The position numbers and the translations under genes were made by a program. DNA of 64,000 nucleotides, from positions 248,001 to 312,000 of the forward strand of contig CAYPIY010000001.1 of assembly GCA_964410965.1 (NCBI GenBank), written 5' to 3'. Shown one piece after another: positions 52,839-61,374 of this stretch (positions are counted from its first letter, which is position 1; each line of letters opens with the position of its first letter). The DNA comes from JBBIRG01 sp964410965 (GTDB lineage: Bacteria > CLD3 > SB21 > JBBIRG01). The notes beneath the pieces were generated by a model. It saw nothing but the letters and a program-made list of their open reading frames with translations. It did no database searches and was not told where the DNA came from.

Positions 52839-53828
52839 ATGATTTTACCCCCGCGGAATGACATGAAACCCGATGAAACAGACAACCGAAAAACCAAAGT
52901 GCTTGCTGTGGACGACGACGAGGATGGACTTTATATCCTTAAGCTGATTCTTTCCAAAATGAAATACGAGGTTCACACCGCCAAGGACGGCGAGGAAGCC
53001 CTGGAAAAAGCTGACGCTCTGATCCCGGATATCATCCTTCTCGACGTGATGATGCCCAAACTCAACGGATTCGAAGTCTGCAAAAGAATCAAGGGCTCAC
53101 CTGAAGGTCAGTATATCCCGATCATTCTCCTTACAGCAAAGAATGAACTGGTCAGCAAGATCGAAGGTCTCGACTGCGGCGCCGATGAATACCTCACCAA
53201 ACCCTATGAAATGGGCGAACTGACCGCGAGAATCAAGTCCATGCTTAGAATCAAACAGCTTAATGATAATCTTCGTCTCGCTAACCGTCAGCTTGAGGCG
53301 CTTTCGATCACGGATGAGCTGACCAAACTTTTCAACCGGAGGCATATCAATAAAAAACTGGACGACGAATTCCGCCGCGCCACGCGTTATCATCATCATT
53401 TGTCATGCCTGATGATGGACGCCGATCATTTCAAAAGCGTGAACGACACATACGGACACGCTTTCGGGGATGTGGTGCTCCGCGACATCGCCGCCATCCT
53501 CTTCGATACGGCCCGCGAAGTGGATGTCTGCGGACGATTCGGGGGCGAGGAATTCATAGCTCTGCTGCCGAACACCGACCTCGAGAGGGCTTTCATCGTC
53601 GGAGACCGTGTCCGCAAAAAAGTCGAGGCTTATCCTTTCACTCATGAGGGCGTAACCATCAACCGGACAGTCAGCATCGGGATTTCATCCATTCCTGACG
53701 ATCTGATCAAGGACGAATTCCAAATGGTGGAATGGGCCGATATCGCCATGTACGCCGCAAAGACCCAGGGACGGAACCGGGTGATCCTGTACTCGGACAC
53801 GGATGAATACAAGAAATTGAAATCATGA
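52839..53828 (+). CDS. PleD-like diguanylate cyclase (REC-GGDEF)
   Basis: A 329-residue response regulator that makes cyclic di-GMP. The receiver has VDDDED and phospho-acceptor Asp69 in IILLDVMMPK; a linker helix leads to the GGDEF domain, active-site variant GGEEF at 235-239. The allosteric inhibition site is intact: Arg226-x2-Asp229 lies five residues before GGEEF. The domain is therefore expected to be active and feedback-inhibited. It begins the tight operon to acyP, apt and two further genes. No cognate kinase is adjacent, though two orphan kinases lie 25-30 kb upstream. Confidence 0.94.
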   Translation: MILPPRNDMKPDETDNRKTKVLAVDDDEDGLYILKLILSKMKYEVHTAKDGEEALEKADALIPDIILLDVMMPKLNGFEVCKRIKGSPEGQYIPIILLTAKNELVSKIEGLDCGADEYLTKPYEMGELTARIKSMLRIKQLNDNLRLANRQLEALSITDELTKLFNRRHINKKLDDEFRRATRYHHHLSCLMMDADHFKSVNDTYGHAFGDVVLRDIAAILFDTAREVDVCGRFGGEEFIALLPNTDLERAFIVGDRVRKKVEAYPFTHEGVTINRTVSIGISSIPDDLIKDEFQMVEWADIAMYAAKTQGRNRVILYSDTDEYKKLKS

Positions 53829-54100
53829 AAATGTCTGCCCGGATCACAGTCGAAGGAACCGTCCAGGGCGTCGGCTACCGCTGGTTTGCCGAGCGCAAAG
53901 CCCGCGAGCTCGGGCTGAACGGCACCGCAGAGAACCTGGATGACGGCCGGGTGATCATACGGGTCGAAGGCGACAAATCAAGCATCGAAGAAATGATTCT
54001 GTCGCTGTGGGCAGGACCTTCGTTTTCAGACGTTTCAAGAGTCAGTACGGACTGGAGCGATTTTGAAGGCCGTTATTCCGATTTTACTATCATTCACTGA
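53825..54100 (+). CDS. acyP: Acylphosphatase
   Basis: A 91-residue acylphosphatase hydrolysing carboxyl-phosphate bonds. The phosphate-binding loop VEGTVQGVGYRWF contains catalytic Arg19, and Asn37 in ENLDDGRV is the second catalytic residue. Length is typical. The ATG overlaps the GGDEF stop by four bases, indicating translational coupling. It may simply clear acyl phosphates; a link to c-di-GMP signalling is not evident. Confidence 0.93.
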   Translation: MKMSARITVEGTVQGVGYRWFAERKARELGLNGTAENLDDGRVIIRVEGDKSSIEEMILSLWAGPSFSDVSRVSTDWSDFEGRYSDFTIIH

Positions 54101-54120
54101 AAAATAATGATTGCGCCCGT

Positions 54121-54648
54121 ATGATGAAATATTATGAAAAGCTGATCCGTACCGTTCCTGATTTCCCCAAACCGGGCATTATGTTCAAGGACATCACCCC
54201 CATGATCGGCGACGCGAAGGCGCTTGCGGAAGTCACGGATGACCTTTACGATCATTTTAAGGCGATCCCTGCTACGCATGTGGTCGGAATCGAATCCCGG
54301 GGTTTTATTTTCGGATCTCTCCTCGCCTACCGACTCGGCAAGGGATTTGTCCCGGTCAGAAAACCCGGTAAACTTCCCGCCGAAACCGTTTCCGCTTCTT
54401 ACGACCTTGAATACGGACAGAACATTCTGCATATCCATAAGGACGCTATTCCCGCGAACGCCCGTGTTATCATCATCGACGATCTGCTTGCCACCGGAGG
54501 GACCATTCTGGCCACCTGCGAACTGATCCGCCGGCTCGGGGCGTCCGTCGCGGGCATTGGCGTCGTCATCGAACTTTCCTTTCTCCGGGGGCGGGACCGC
54601 CTGCCGGATCTTCCGCTGATTTCACTCGTACAGTATCACGGAGAATAA
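54121..54648 (+). CDS. apt: Adenine phosphoribosyltransferase
   Basis: A 175-residue purine salvage enzyme converting adenine and PRPP to AMP. The PRPP-binding motif VIIIDDLLATGGTIL lies at 116-130. The N-terminal FPKPGIMFKDITPMIGD and the loop KPGKLPAETVSASYDLEYG are Apt-specific. The ATG may be the first or second codon. It ends directly against the next ATG (TAA followed by ATG) in the operon. Confidence 0.96.
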   Translation: MMKYYEKLIRTVPDFPKPGIMFKDITPMIGDAKALAEVTDDLYDHFKAIPATHVVGIESRGFIFGSLLAYRLGKGFVPVRKPGKLPAETVSASYDLEYGQNILHIHKDAIPANARVIIIDDLLATGGTILATCELIRRLGASVAGIGVVIELSFLRGRDRLPDLPLISLVQYHGE

Positions 54649-55281
54649 ATGCAGATCTCATCGCTCCACGAAGAACGTTATCCGCCCGAATACTGGTTCA
54701 GCTGTTACAGCTTCCTTGATACGCAGCCCGCATCCACGGTTTCCCTGGAAGGCAAACAGGTGATCTATTACGACGTCGAGACGCAGAAACGGGCCGACGA
54801 GGTCGGAGGTTGGAATAACGCCGATCAGATGCTTGTCTCCGTTGCGGTTTCCTATGATGACAAAGCCGGATTCAGGGACTGGACGGAAAAAGACGTTCCC
54901 GAAATGATCCGTTACCTGTCCGGATTTGACGTGGTGATTTCATATAACGGAGACCAGTTCGACAGCAAGGTGCTGTCGCATTACGGCGATGTAACCGGCA
55001 TTCACGAACGTTCGTTTGACGTGGCTCAGTATTTCAACCAGCGCCTCAAGCACCGGCTGAAACTGGATGCCGTCGCAACCGCGACGCTCGGTACGGGTAA
55101 ATCAAGCGACGGGCTCCAGGCGCTTAAATGGTGGAAGGAAGGACGTGTCCGCGAAATCCTCGAATACTGCAGGCAGGACGTCCAGGTCCTGAAAGATATT
55201 GTTGAATTTGGCAAAGAAAATGGCTTTATTGCTTATTTGGATTTGCAGAATAAAACCATTAAAGTGGATGTGGACTGGTAA
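54649..55281 (+). CDS. DEDDy-type RNase H-like exonuclease (YprB-like)
   Basis: A 210-residue protein with the DEDDy exonuclease pattern: Asp42 and Glu44 in YYDVETQ, Asp105 in NGDQFDSK, and Tyr173-x3-Asp177 in EYCRQDVQ. This is the RNase_H-like/YprB family, predicted 3'-5' exonuclease. It has no extra domains. It starts immediately after the apt stop and ends immediately before the next ATG. Confidence 0.85.
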   Translation: MQISSLHEERYPPEYWFSCYSFLDTQPASTVSLEGKQVIYYDVETQKRADEVGGWNNADQMLVSVAVSYDDKAGFRDWTEKDVPEMIRYLSGFDVVISYNGDQFDSKVLSHYGDVTGIHERSFDVAQYFNQRLKHRLKLDAVATATLGTGKSSDGLQALKWWKEGRVREILEYCRQDVQVLKDIVEFGKENGFIAYLDLQNKTIKVDVDW

Positions 55282-55878
55282 ATGTCATCGAACCCCGAGA
55301 AATTCCTGATTCAGCTCCGCGCAAGTGCTGTAACCCCCAAACCTCAGAACAAGACTTTGTCTTTAGGAGGTCAGCCTTGGGATCTTTTCTGGAGTACGCA
55401 TGTCGAGATCCCGATGGAAATCGATTACTTCAATATCACTATCGGCCGTTATATCAAATCCGGCGCCGATACTGATGAAAACGCACAAAAGAAGATCGAG
55501 GAATACTGGCGCGTGACACGCATTCCCCAGGGCAACCGGAAAATCACGTACGGCTTCAATCCGGCCGATGCCACGTCTACTCCGGCCAAACCTCTGGAAG
55601 ACGGAATCTACGTCATCAAAATCACGGGCATGACCAACCTTGCCGCGGGTCTTGAGGTTCAGACCGCGATCGGCCTGGCTATCGTGAAATTAGCCGTCAC
55701 GGATATTCAGGAGGCCGAACCTGTTGAACAAACAAAACCGGAAAGCCTGCCTGAAAACAAGGACGATATGATTCAACCTGTAAAAGAATACAAATCTTCA
55801 GGTCCTGTCACCGTCACCGGAAAAGCGATCTCAAAAATCCTGGATGTGCTTGATGAAGAGGATAATCAGCCTTCCTGA
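55282..55878 (+). CDS. Hypothetical protein, last gene of the GGDEF operon
   Basis: A 198-residue protein not recognised. The first 130 residues look beta-rich (FWSTHVEIPMEIDYFNITIGRYIK, KITYGFNPADATST, DGIYVIKITGMTNLAAGLEVQTAIGLAIVKLAV), like a carbohydrate- or ligand-binding sandwich, and the remainder is acidic and disordered (EAEPVEQTKPESLPENKDD) before a short helix. No signal peptide. Its ATG abuts the exonuclease stop, so it is co-translated with it. Confidence 0.65.
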   Translation: MSSNPEKFLIQLRASAVTPKPQNKTLSLGGQPWDLFWSTHVEIPMEIDYFNITIGRYIKSGADTDENAQKKIEEYWRVTRIPQGNRKITYGFNPADATSTPAKPLEDGIYVIKITGMTNLAAGLEVQTAIGLAIVKLAVTDIQEAEPVEQTKPESLPENKDDMIQPVKEYKSSGPVTVTGKAISKILDVLDEEDNQPS

Positions 55879-56468
55879 GAACCTACGATCGGCAGAAACC
55901 ATTCATGTAGTTTTAATACAGTTTCCAACAATATTCATTTCCCTGTCCTGCCGCAATGCAATAATGCCGTAATTCTTTTTTTCTGTATAACGGATCGGAA
56001 TAATTGTATCCGATCTGGCTGTTTGCTTTAAATCGGGGCAATCCGAATTTCACGTAGAACTACGTTTCAGAAAATAGCCTGTCGCTTCGCCATTTTTTTA
56101 AGGACAGGATTGTGAACCCTGAATTCTCTGTAATTCCTGAAAAAAACACCCGAAATTGCAACAGATAACCCGTAATTCATTTTTCTCAAAGTATATCCCG
56201 AAGCGAACTGCAGATACACCCTGTAATAATGACCTTTCGCGGTTAATGCATCCTATACTGGGAGGAAGTGTATTCCTGCCCGTTCAGTTTCCCTTTCTGT
56301 GTATGAAAGGGTACGGGATGCAGATTTACCATGTAAACAGGGGTTTTGCTGCACCCGGTTGCAAAACCAATGAATGCAAAAAATGAAAAGAGTAACTTCA
56401 TCCAGCAGGGATAATTAAAAACCATTGCCGGTTTTACCCGGCAGGTTTATCAACATAATTATTGCTTC
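55879..56468. other. 590-base intergenic gap with possible decayed coding sequence
   Basis: No confident gene is present. On the minus strand, 56243-56401 encodes a 52-residue lipoprotein-like peptide (MKLLFSFFAFIGFATGC then SKTPVYMV), and another frame is open for 61 codons just after it. The pieces could be remnants of one small envelope gene, or chance. No terminator or promoter is obvious. Confidence 0.35.
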
Positions 56469-57857
56469 TTATTTCGGCCCGATCATCTTCTCCGGGCGGA
56501 CGACTTCATCGAACTTCTCAGCGGTTAATAAACCGAGCTGGACAACGGATTCCTTGAGCGTCAGGTTTTCCTTATGCGCTTTCTTAGCTACTTTGGCGGC
56601 GTTGTCGTAGCCGATGTGAGGATTCAGCGCGGTGACAAGCATCAGCGAATTGTCGAGATGTTTCTTGATGTTCTCTTTGATCGGCTCGATACCGATGGCG
56701 CAGTGTTCTTCGAAGGATTCGCACGCGTCGGCCAGTAACCGGATGGAGTTGAGCAGGTTGAAGATCATCACGGGTTTGAACACATTCAGCTCGAAGTTGC
56801 CCGATGCGCCGCCGAAGTTGACCGCGACGTCGTTGCCGAAGACCTGCGCGCAGACCATCGTCATCGCTTCCGGCTGGGTGGGATTGACTTTGCCCGGCAT
56901 GATGGAACTTCCCGGCTCGTTTTCGGGAATGAGGATTTCTCCCAGGCCGCAGCGCGGGCCGGAAGCGAGCCAGCGTACGTCGTTCGCGATTTTCATCAGC
57001 GAGGCCGCGAGCGTCTTGACCGCGCCGCTGAAGAACACGATGGCGTCATGGTTGGCGAGCGATTCGAATTTATTCGGCGCCGTGCGGAACGGCAGTTTCG
57101 TGATGTCGGCGATATGTTTCGCGGAGACTTCGGCGAATTTCGGATGCGTGTTCAGCCCCGTACCGACGGCCGTCCCGCCGAGCGCGAGTTCGTACAATCC
57201 ATCGAGGGCCATATCGATTCGTTTCAGGTCGTTATCGAGCATCTGCACGTAACCGGAGAATTCCTGCCCCAGCGTGAGCGGTACAGCGTCCATCAGGTGC
57301 GTGCGGCCGATCTTGATGATATCTTTGAACGCGACAGCTTTGTTGTTCAGCGTCCCGCGCAGTTTCTTGACCATCGGGATCAGCCGGCGGTTGACTTCTT
57401 CCGCGGCGGAGATGTGCATCGCGGTCGGGAACGTATCGTTTGAGGACTGGGCTTTGTTCACGTCGTCGTTCGGGTGAATGGGTTTCTTACTTCCGATCAC
57501 GCCGCCGGCCATTTCGATCGCGCGGTTGGATATGACCTCGTTCGCGTTCATGTTCGTCTGCGTGCCGCTGCCCGTCTGCCATACCACGAGCGGAAAATGC
57601 TCGTCCAGCTTGCCATCGATGACTTCATCGGACGCTTTGATGATCAGATCGGCTTTGTCGGCGGGGATGGTGCCGAGTTCCTTGTTGGTCAGCGCCGCGG
57701 CTTTTTTCAGAATGCCAAGAGCGCGTATCAGTTCACGCGGAAATCGGTCGCCGCCGATTTTGAAGTTGGTCAGTGAACGCTGTGTTTGCGCGCCGTAATA
57801 TTTGTTCGTGGGAACCTTGACTTCTCCCATGCTGTCGGTTTCAATGCGGTAATCCAT
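56469..57857 (-). CDS. fumC: Fumarate hydratase class II
   Basis: A 462-residue iron-independent fumarase of the citrate cycle. The superfamily signature GSSIMPGKVNPTQPE carries catalytic Ser318 (same number as in E. coli FumC), and His187 in GRTHLMDAVPLTLGQEF is the second catalytic residue. SGSGTQTNMNANEV and SSNDTFPTAMH complete the active site. A GAGGT motif precedes the ATG. The gene stands alone. Confidence 0.97.
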   Translation of the reverse strand: MDYRIETDSMGEVKVPTNKYYGAQTQRSLTNFKIGGDRFPRELIRALGILKKAAALTNKELGTIPADKADLIIKASDEVIDGKLDEHFPLVVWQTGSGTQTNMNANEVISNRAIEMAGGVIGSKKPIHPNDDVNKAQSSNDTFPTAMHISAAEEVNRRLIPMVKKLRGTLNNKAVAFKDIIKIGRTHLMDAVPLTLGQEFSGYVQMLDNDLKRIDMALDGLYELALGGTAVGTGLNTHPKFAEVSAKHIADITKLPFRTAPNKFESLANHDAIVFFSGAVKTLAASLMKIANDVRWLASGPRCGLGEILIPENEPGSSIMPGKVNPTQPEAMTMVCAQVFGNDVAVNFGGASGNFELNVFKPVMIFNLLNSIRLLADACESFEEHCAIGIEPIKENIKKHLDNSLMLVTALNPHIGYDNAAKVAKKAHKENLTLKESVVQLGLLTAEKFDEVVRPEKMIGPK

Positions 57858-58005
57858 GATGTACCTCGAAGATTGGTTGAGTTTATTTTAAATTACAGAT
57901 TTGACTTAATGTGAAATTAGTGGCAAATGGCATAAAGTGCAAGAATATTTTATCATCGAGTACTGAAAATTTGAAAAGTCGAAAATTGTAAGTGTACAAT
58001 ACAAT

Positions 58006-58917
58006 TTAATCAGTCCTCACCAAACGAATTCCGCCACTTCTTTCTCGAACAAGAGGCACAGGAAAACGTGAAGTTACACGGAGTTCCATTGGGCGAATGT
58101 TCCATGAACCACCGCGAATGACATGGTATTTTCCGATATTCGGACCTTTTGGATTTACTGCATCGAAAATTGTATAATAATTATCTTTGTACCAGTCCTC
58201 GCACCACTCCCAAGCATTTCCTGTCAAATCATATATTCCTAATTCATTAGCCGGATAAGAACCTACCGGCGATGTAAAGCGATAACCATCATTTATATCT
58301 TTTACAGACCAGTCAAAATTAGTGTTAACATCAGCGAAATTGCATTGAGTGCCATTGGGTTCTTTGTCACCCCACGAATATTTGTATTTTTTACCCCCAC
58401 AACGTGCGGCGTATTCCCATTCAGCTTCGTAGGGAAGTCGAAAGTTTTTACCTGTTTTTTTTGATAACCACTCACAGAAAGATTTGGCATCATACCAGCT
58501 AATATGGACCACAGGATGATTATATCCCGAACTGTCATGTAATTTTCCACCTGCGTCATACATCCAGTTGATTCCTTTTTTCTTTTCCCATTTTGTTCCC
58601 GTCCAAATATAGCTGCCTCCATCCATTTCTGCTTTTGTTTGAAAACCGGATTCATCTATGAATTGTTTAAACATCTTTACTGTGACTTCATACTTGCTCA
58701 TGTAAAAATCGTTCAGTGTTACAAAATGAACAGGAAGTTCAATTTTTAAACCCTCATTGAAATTATCACCCATTGCAAAAGTACCGCCCCGGATGAATAT
58801 CATTTCGTTTGTGTGTCCTGATAATATCGTTTCGTTCTGTTGCTGTGCTTTTAATGGTAAAACAGAAATATTAAAATACATCGAAAGAAGAATGAAAAAG
58901 GTAAAAATTCTTTTCAT
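58006..58917 (-). CDS. Exported FGE-sulfatase (SUMF1-like) domain protein
   Basis: A 303-residue exported protein: signal peptide (about 1-25) followed by a formylglycine-generating-enzyme-like domain. Features are MIFIRGGTFAMGD, the KYEVTVKMFKQFI helix, HPVVHISWYDAKSFCEWLSKKTGKNFRLPYEAEWEYAARCGG, GIYDLTGNAWEWCEDWY and VIRGGSWN. The paired active-site cysteines of true sulfatase-modifying enzymes are not evident, so it is more likely one of the many non-catalytic surface members. AAGGAT precedes the ATG. It is next to the FISUMP cluster and, like it, is an envelope protein. Confidence 0.88.
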   Translation of the reverse strand: MKRIFTFFILLSMYFNISVLPLKAQQQNETILSGHTNEMIFIRGGTFAMGDNFNEGLKIELPVHFVTLNDFYMSKYEVTVKMFKQFIDESGFQTKAEMDGGSYIWTGTKWEKKKGINWMYDAGGKLHDSSGYNHPVVHISWYDAKSFCEWLSKKTGKNFRLPYEAEWEYAARCGGKKYKYSWGDKEPNGTQCNFADVNTNFDWSVKDINDGYRFTSPVGSYPANELGIYDLTGNAWEWCEDWYKDNYYTIFDAVNPKGPNIGKYHVIRGGSWNIRPMELRVTSRFPVPLVRERSGGIRLVRTD

Positions 58918-59330
58918 AATTTATCCTTGGAAAGATAATCAGAAATACACTTTTGTTGAAACTGTATTATGAGGAATAACTTCACAAGAAACTTTAATCA
59001 ATAAAAATTAAAGGCAAATCGGAAAAAAAGCAATGCTTTTATCTATAATATATTAAATCTATCTGACCTCAACCTCCTGCGGCTGTTTGCGGCTTCAGGG
59101 TCATTTCCTGAATAACGAATATGGAATAAGGAATTTCGAATGTTAAAGGAAAAACAACTACGATATTCGATGTTGGATGTTTATTGCGATGTCCTTATTT
59201 GGATTTCGGTAACGAGTTCCCGCTATAACAAGTGACGTCCTGACGTCGCAATCCAAAGGGGCATCGCTTTTATTTTCGCTTTTAACTTTCTCACTTTCTT
59301 CATTCAAATTTAATAATTTTTTTGCTGATT
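58918..59330. other. 413-base intergenic region
   Basis: No gene is seen. Near 59113-59190 the sequence is dominated by short partly palindromic strings (GAATATGGAATAAGGAATTT, GATATTCGATGTTGGATG), and at 59234-59247 GACGTCCTGACGTC is a small palindrome-like pair. The wording resembles dispersed intergenic repeats but no copy exists elsewhere in the window. It probably contains the promoter of the FGE-like gene and the end of the FISUMP transcript. Confidence 0.4.
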
Positions 59331-60680
59331 TTAGTCCTTAATGCAACGCATGCTGAAGCCGTTATTCTTTAGGTAGTTAATCCACTCGGCACTCTTTCTA
59401 CCGCTGAGCACACCCAGGTACCACGCATTACTATTATCGTACTCCGTGGAAGACCAGAAGTAGGCACACTCGCCCATGTAGAAAAAATTACCATTGCTAG
59501 TACGGTCACCGCCAAACAACGCATTAAAACCGGAGGAACCACCAATGATAATATGTTCATAAGCATCTTCCATATCAACGCTGACATTACTCAGCAATGT
59601 TTCAAATTCTTTCTTGCTCGGCAGGTGCCAACCTTTGGGTACCGCTCGTTTGGCCGCTTCCCATGTATAGAGTCTTCCGTATTTCTCACAATTCGAAGCG
59701 CTATTATCATAGCAATTGCAACCCTTACCGGCATCATAATTCAGGTTCTCCGCCATCCATACCTGATTGCCGATCTTTACGGTCTTATACACCTTTCCGT
59801 TCCTTGAATCTTTGTAAGTCGATGTTTCATTCGAAGTTAAAGTAACTTTATTTTTTTTGCTGTCATCAGACTTAACCATTCCTGATGATTTGCCGACCTC
59901 AAACTGAGCGGTTATGATCGCTTTCTTATTTTCTTCGATAAGTATTTCTCTGGCAAATTCACCACTGCTACTCTTAATCCTTATTTTATGCGAACCGGTT
60001 TTCAACTTTTCTACAGGAACCTTTGTCCCTGCTGATACTTCACCAATCTGTTGGTCATCTATAAATAGTACACCGTCCATTTCGCATCTGATTTCGAGAG
60101 AACCTTGAGTTTCTATCACAGTTCCTATTTTGATTTCATCAGATGTATCATTGGTAGTTAACATCTCGGTGGTCGTCTCAGTATTTTTACCAGGAGCAGT
60201 CAGGCCGGCAATGGTATAGGCCATGTTTTCTACGATATTCAATAATCCCTCTTTCTCGCCTTTGTAATTCTCAGACTTCGTACGAAGTATCTCTCCCGTT
60301 GAAACATCAATGATACGAATATCCAGCGTATACACCGTTCCAAATTTGCCTACCTTTCCGGCAATCATCAGGTCCATACCCAACAGCTGTCCAATCTGTA
60401 CGGCGCATTCCGCGGAATTGCAGTTATCCGTCATGGTAAAATCCTGCTCTTTCAGTATCGCGTCCATCTTCTCACGCTCAAGAACCATGTATACGTTTGT
60501 ATTGACCAGAAAATTATTAAACCGGTCCGTAAGAATGGATACCTCGGTCTTATCTACGCCACCAGAATTTACGAATTTCAGCACGGCGACGGTCTTCTTC
60601 TTTTGTTGCTGGGCATTGATCTGAAGAAGAATGCATAATCCAATAGTAAATATTATGCATGTAACAAAGAAATGTTTCAT
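59331..60680 (-). CDS. CsgG-like / PEGA-like / FISUMP protein A
   Basis: A 449-residue exported protein with three modules after a signal peptide. Residues 28-165 are CsgG-like (KKTVAVLKFVNSGGVDKTEVSILTDRF, VLEREKMDAILKEQDFTMTD, GMDLMIAGKVGKF, VSTGEILRTKS). Residues 195-262 form a PEGA-like beta domain (DGVLFIDDQQIGEVSAGTKVPVEKLKTGSHKI). Residues 290-449 are a FISUMP domain (YKTVKIGNQVWMAENLNYD, YGRLYTWEAAK, GWHLPSKKEF, FWSSTEYD). CsgG-type proteins form or assist outer-membrane secretion pores; FISUMP function is unknown. Nearly identical to protein B over the CsgG-like part. Confidence 0.87.
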   Translation of the reverse strand: MKHFFVTCIIFTIGLCILLQINAQQQKKKTVAVLKFVNSGGVDKTEVSILTDRFNNFLVNTNVYMVLEREKMDAILKEQDFTMTDNCNSAECAVQIGQLLGMDLMIAGKVGKFGTVYTLDIRIIDVSTGEILRTKSENYKGEKEGLLNIVENMAYTIAGLTAPGKNTETTTEMLTTNDTSDEIKIGTVIETQGSLEIRCEMDGVLFIDDQQIGEVSAGTKVPVEKLKTGSHKIRIKSSSGEFAREILIEENKKAIITAQFEVGKSSGMVKSDDSKKNKVTLTSNETSTYKDSRNGKVYKTVKIGNQVWMAENLNYDAGKGCNCYDNSASNCEKYGRLYTWEAAKRAVPKGWHLPSKKEFETLLSNVSVDMEDAYEHIIIGGSSGFNALFGGDRTSNGNFFYMGECAYFWSSTEYDNSNAWYLGVLSGRKSAEWINYLKNNGFSMRCIKD

Positions 60681-60730
60681 CTAATAAAATTTATTAAATC
60701 CCGAATTGATCTATGCATACGTGGCGCACT

Positions 60731-61282
60731 TTAATCCTTTATTAAACGAACCGAAAACGCAGTCACTTTAGTACCGAAGATCATTTCGGCTGTCTGATTA
60801 TCATTCTTCACACTAATGCCCCAAGCGCTGATATCATCGCCATCAGAGGACGACCAGAAATTAGCATCTTTTCCGAGTCCGCCAAAATAACCTCCAACGC
60901 TTCTCCAGCCTCCTAAATAAGCATTAAATCCTGAAGAACCTCCTGGAATAATTTGAGGATACACTTTCCCGGTTTCTCCGCCAAGATTTTTTAATAAAAC
61001 CTCAAACTCTTTTCTGCTCGGCAGATGCCAGCCCTTCGGAGGTGTTTTTTTAGCGGTTTCCCATGTATATAATCGTCCGTACTTCTCGCAATTGGCGGAA
61101 TCATTTTCATAACAATAACATCCTTCACCAATATCATAATTCAGATTCTCCGCCATCCATATTTGGTTTCCGATCTTCACGGTTTGATACACTTTTCCAT
61201 CACGGGGATCGGTGAAGCGGCCCGTTGTCTGCGCATATAGCATGACCGGGCATAACAGAAACATCAAAATAACATTTCGCAT
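60731..61282 (-). CDS. FISUMP-only exported protein
   Basis: A 183-residue exported protein. The ATG at 61282 is chosen because AAAGGAG lies before it and a signal peptide starts there (MRNVILMFLLCPVMLYAQ); an in-frame start 21 codons upstream is unlikely. The mature protein is only a FISUMP domain: VYQTVKIGNQIWMAENLNYD, YGRLYTWETAKKTPPKGWHLPSRKEF, GGSSGFNAYLGG, NFWSSSDGDD and FSVRLIKD. It lies between the two CsgG-containing paralogs, on the same strand. Confidence 0.87.
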   Translation of the reverse strand: MRNVILMFLLCPVMLYAQTTGRFTDPRDGKVYQTVKIGNQIWMAENLNYDIGEGCYCYENDSANCEKYGRLYTWETAKKTPPKGWHLPSRKEFEVLLKNLGGETGKVYPQIIPGGSSGFNAYLGGWRSVGGYFGGLGKDANFWSSSDGDDISAWGISVKNDNQTAEMIFGTKVTAFSVRLIKD

Positions 61283-61374
61283 AATAAACTCCTTTAATGA
61301 AATGAATGCCGTCTTTGAAGAATATTTTCTTTTTTCAACTTTCACTCTTTAAAAATATCATCATCCCTGAATGA

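Noticed and set aside
58006..58917. Active formylglycine-generating enzyme
   Set aside because: The fold is right, but the paired active-site cysteines are not evident and no sulfatase gene is nearby, so only the domain name is given.
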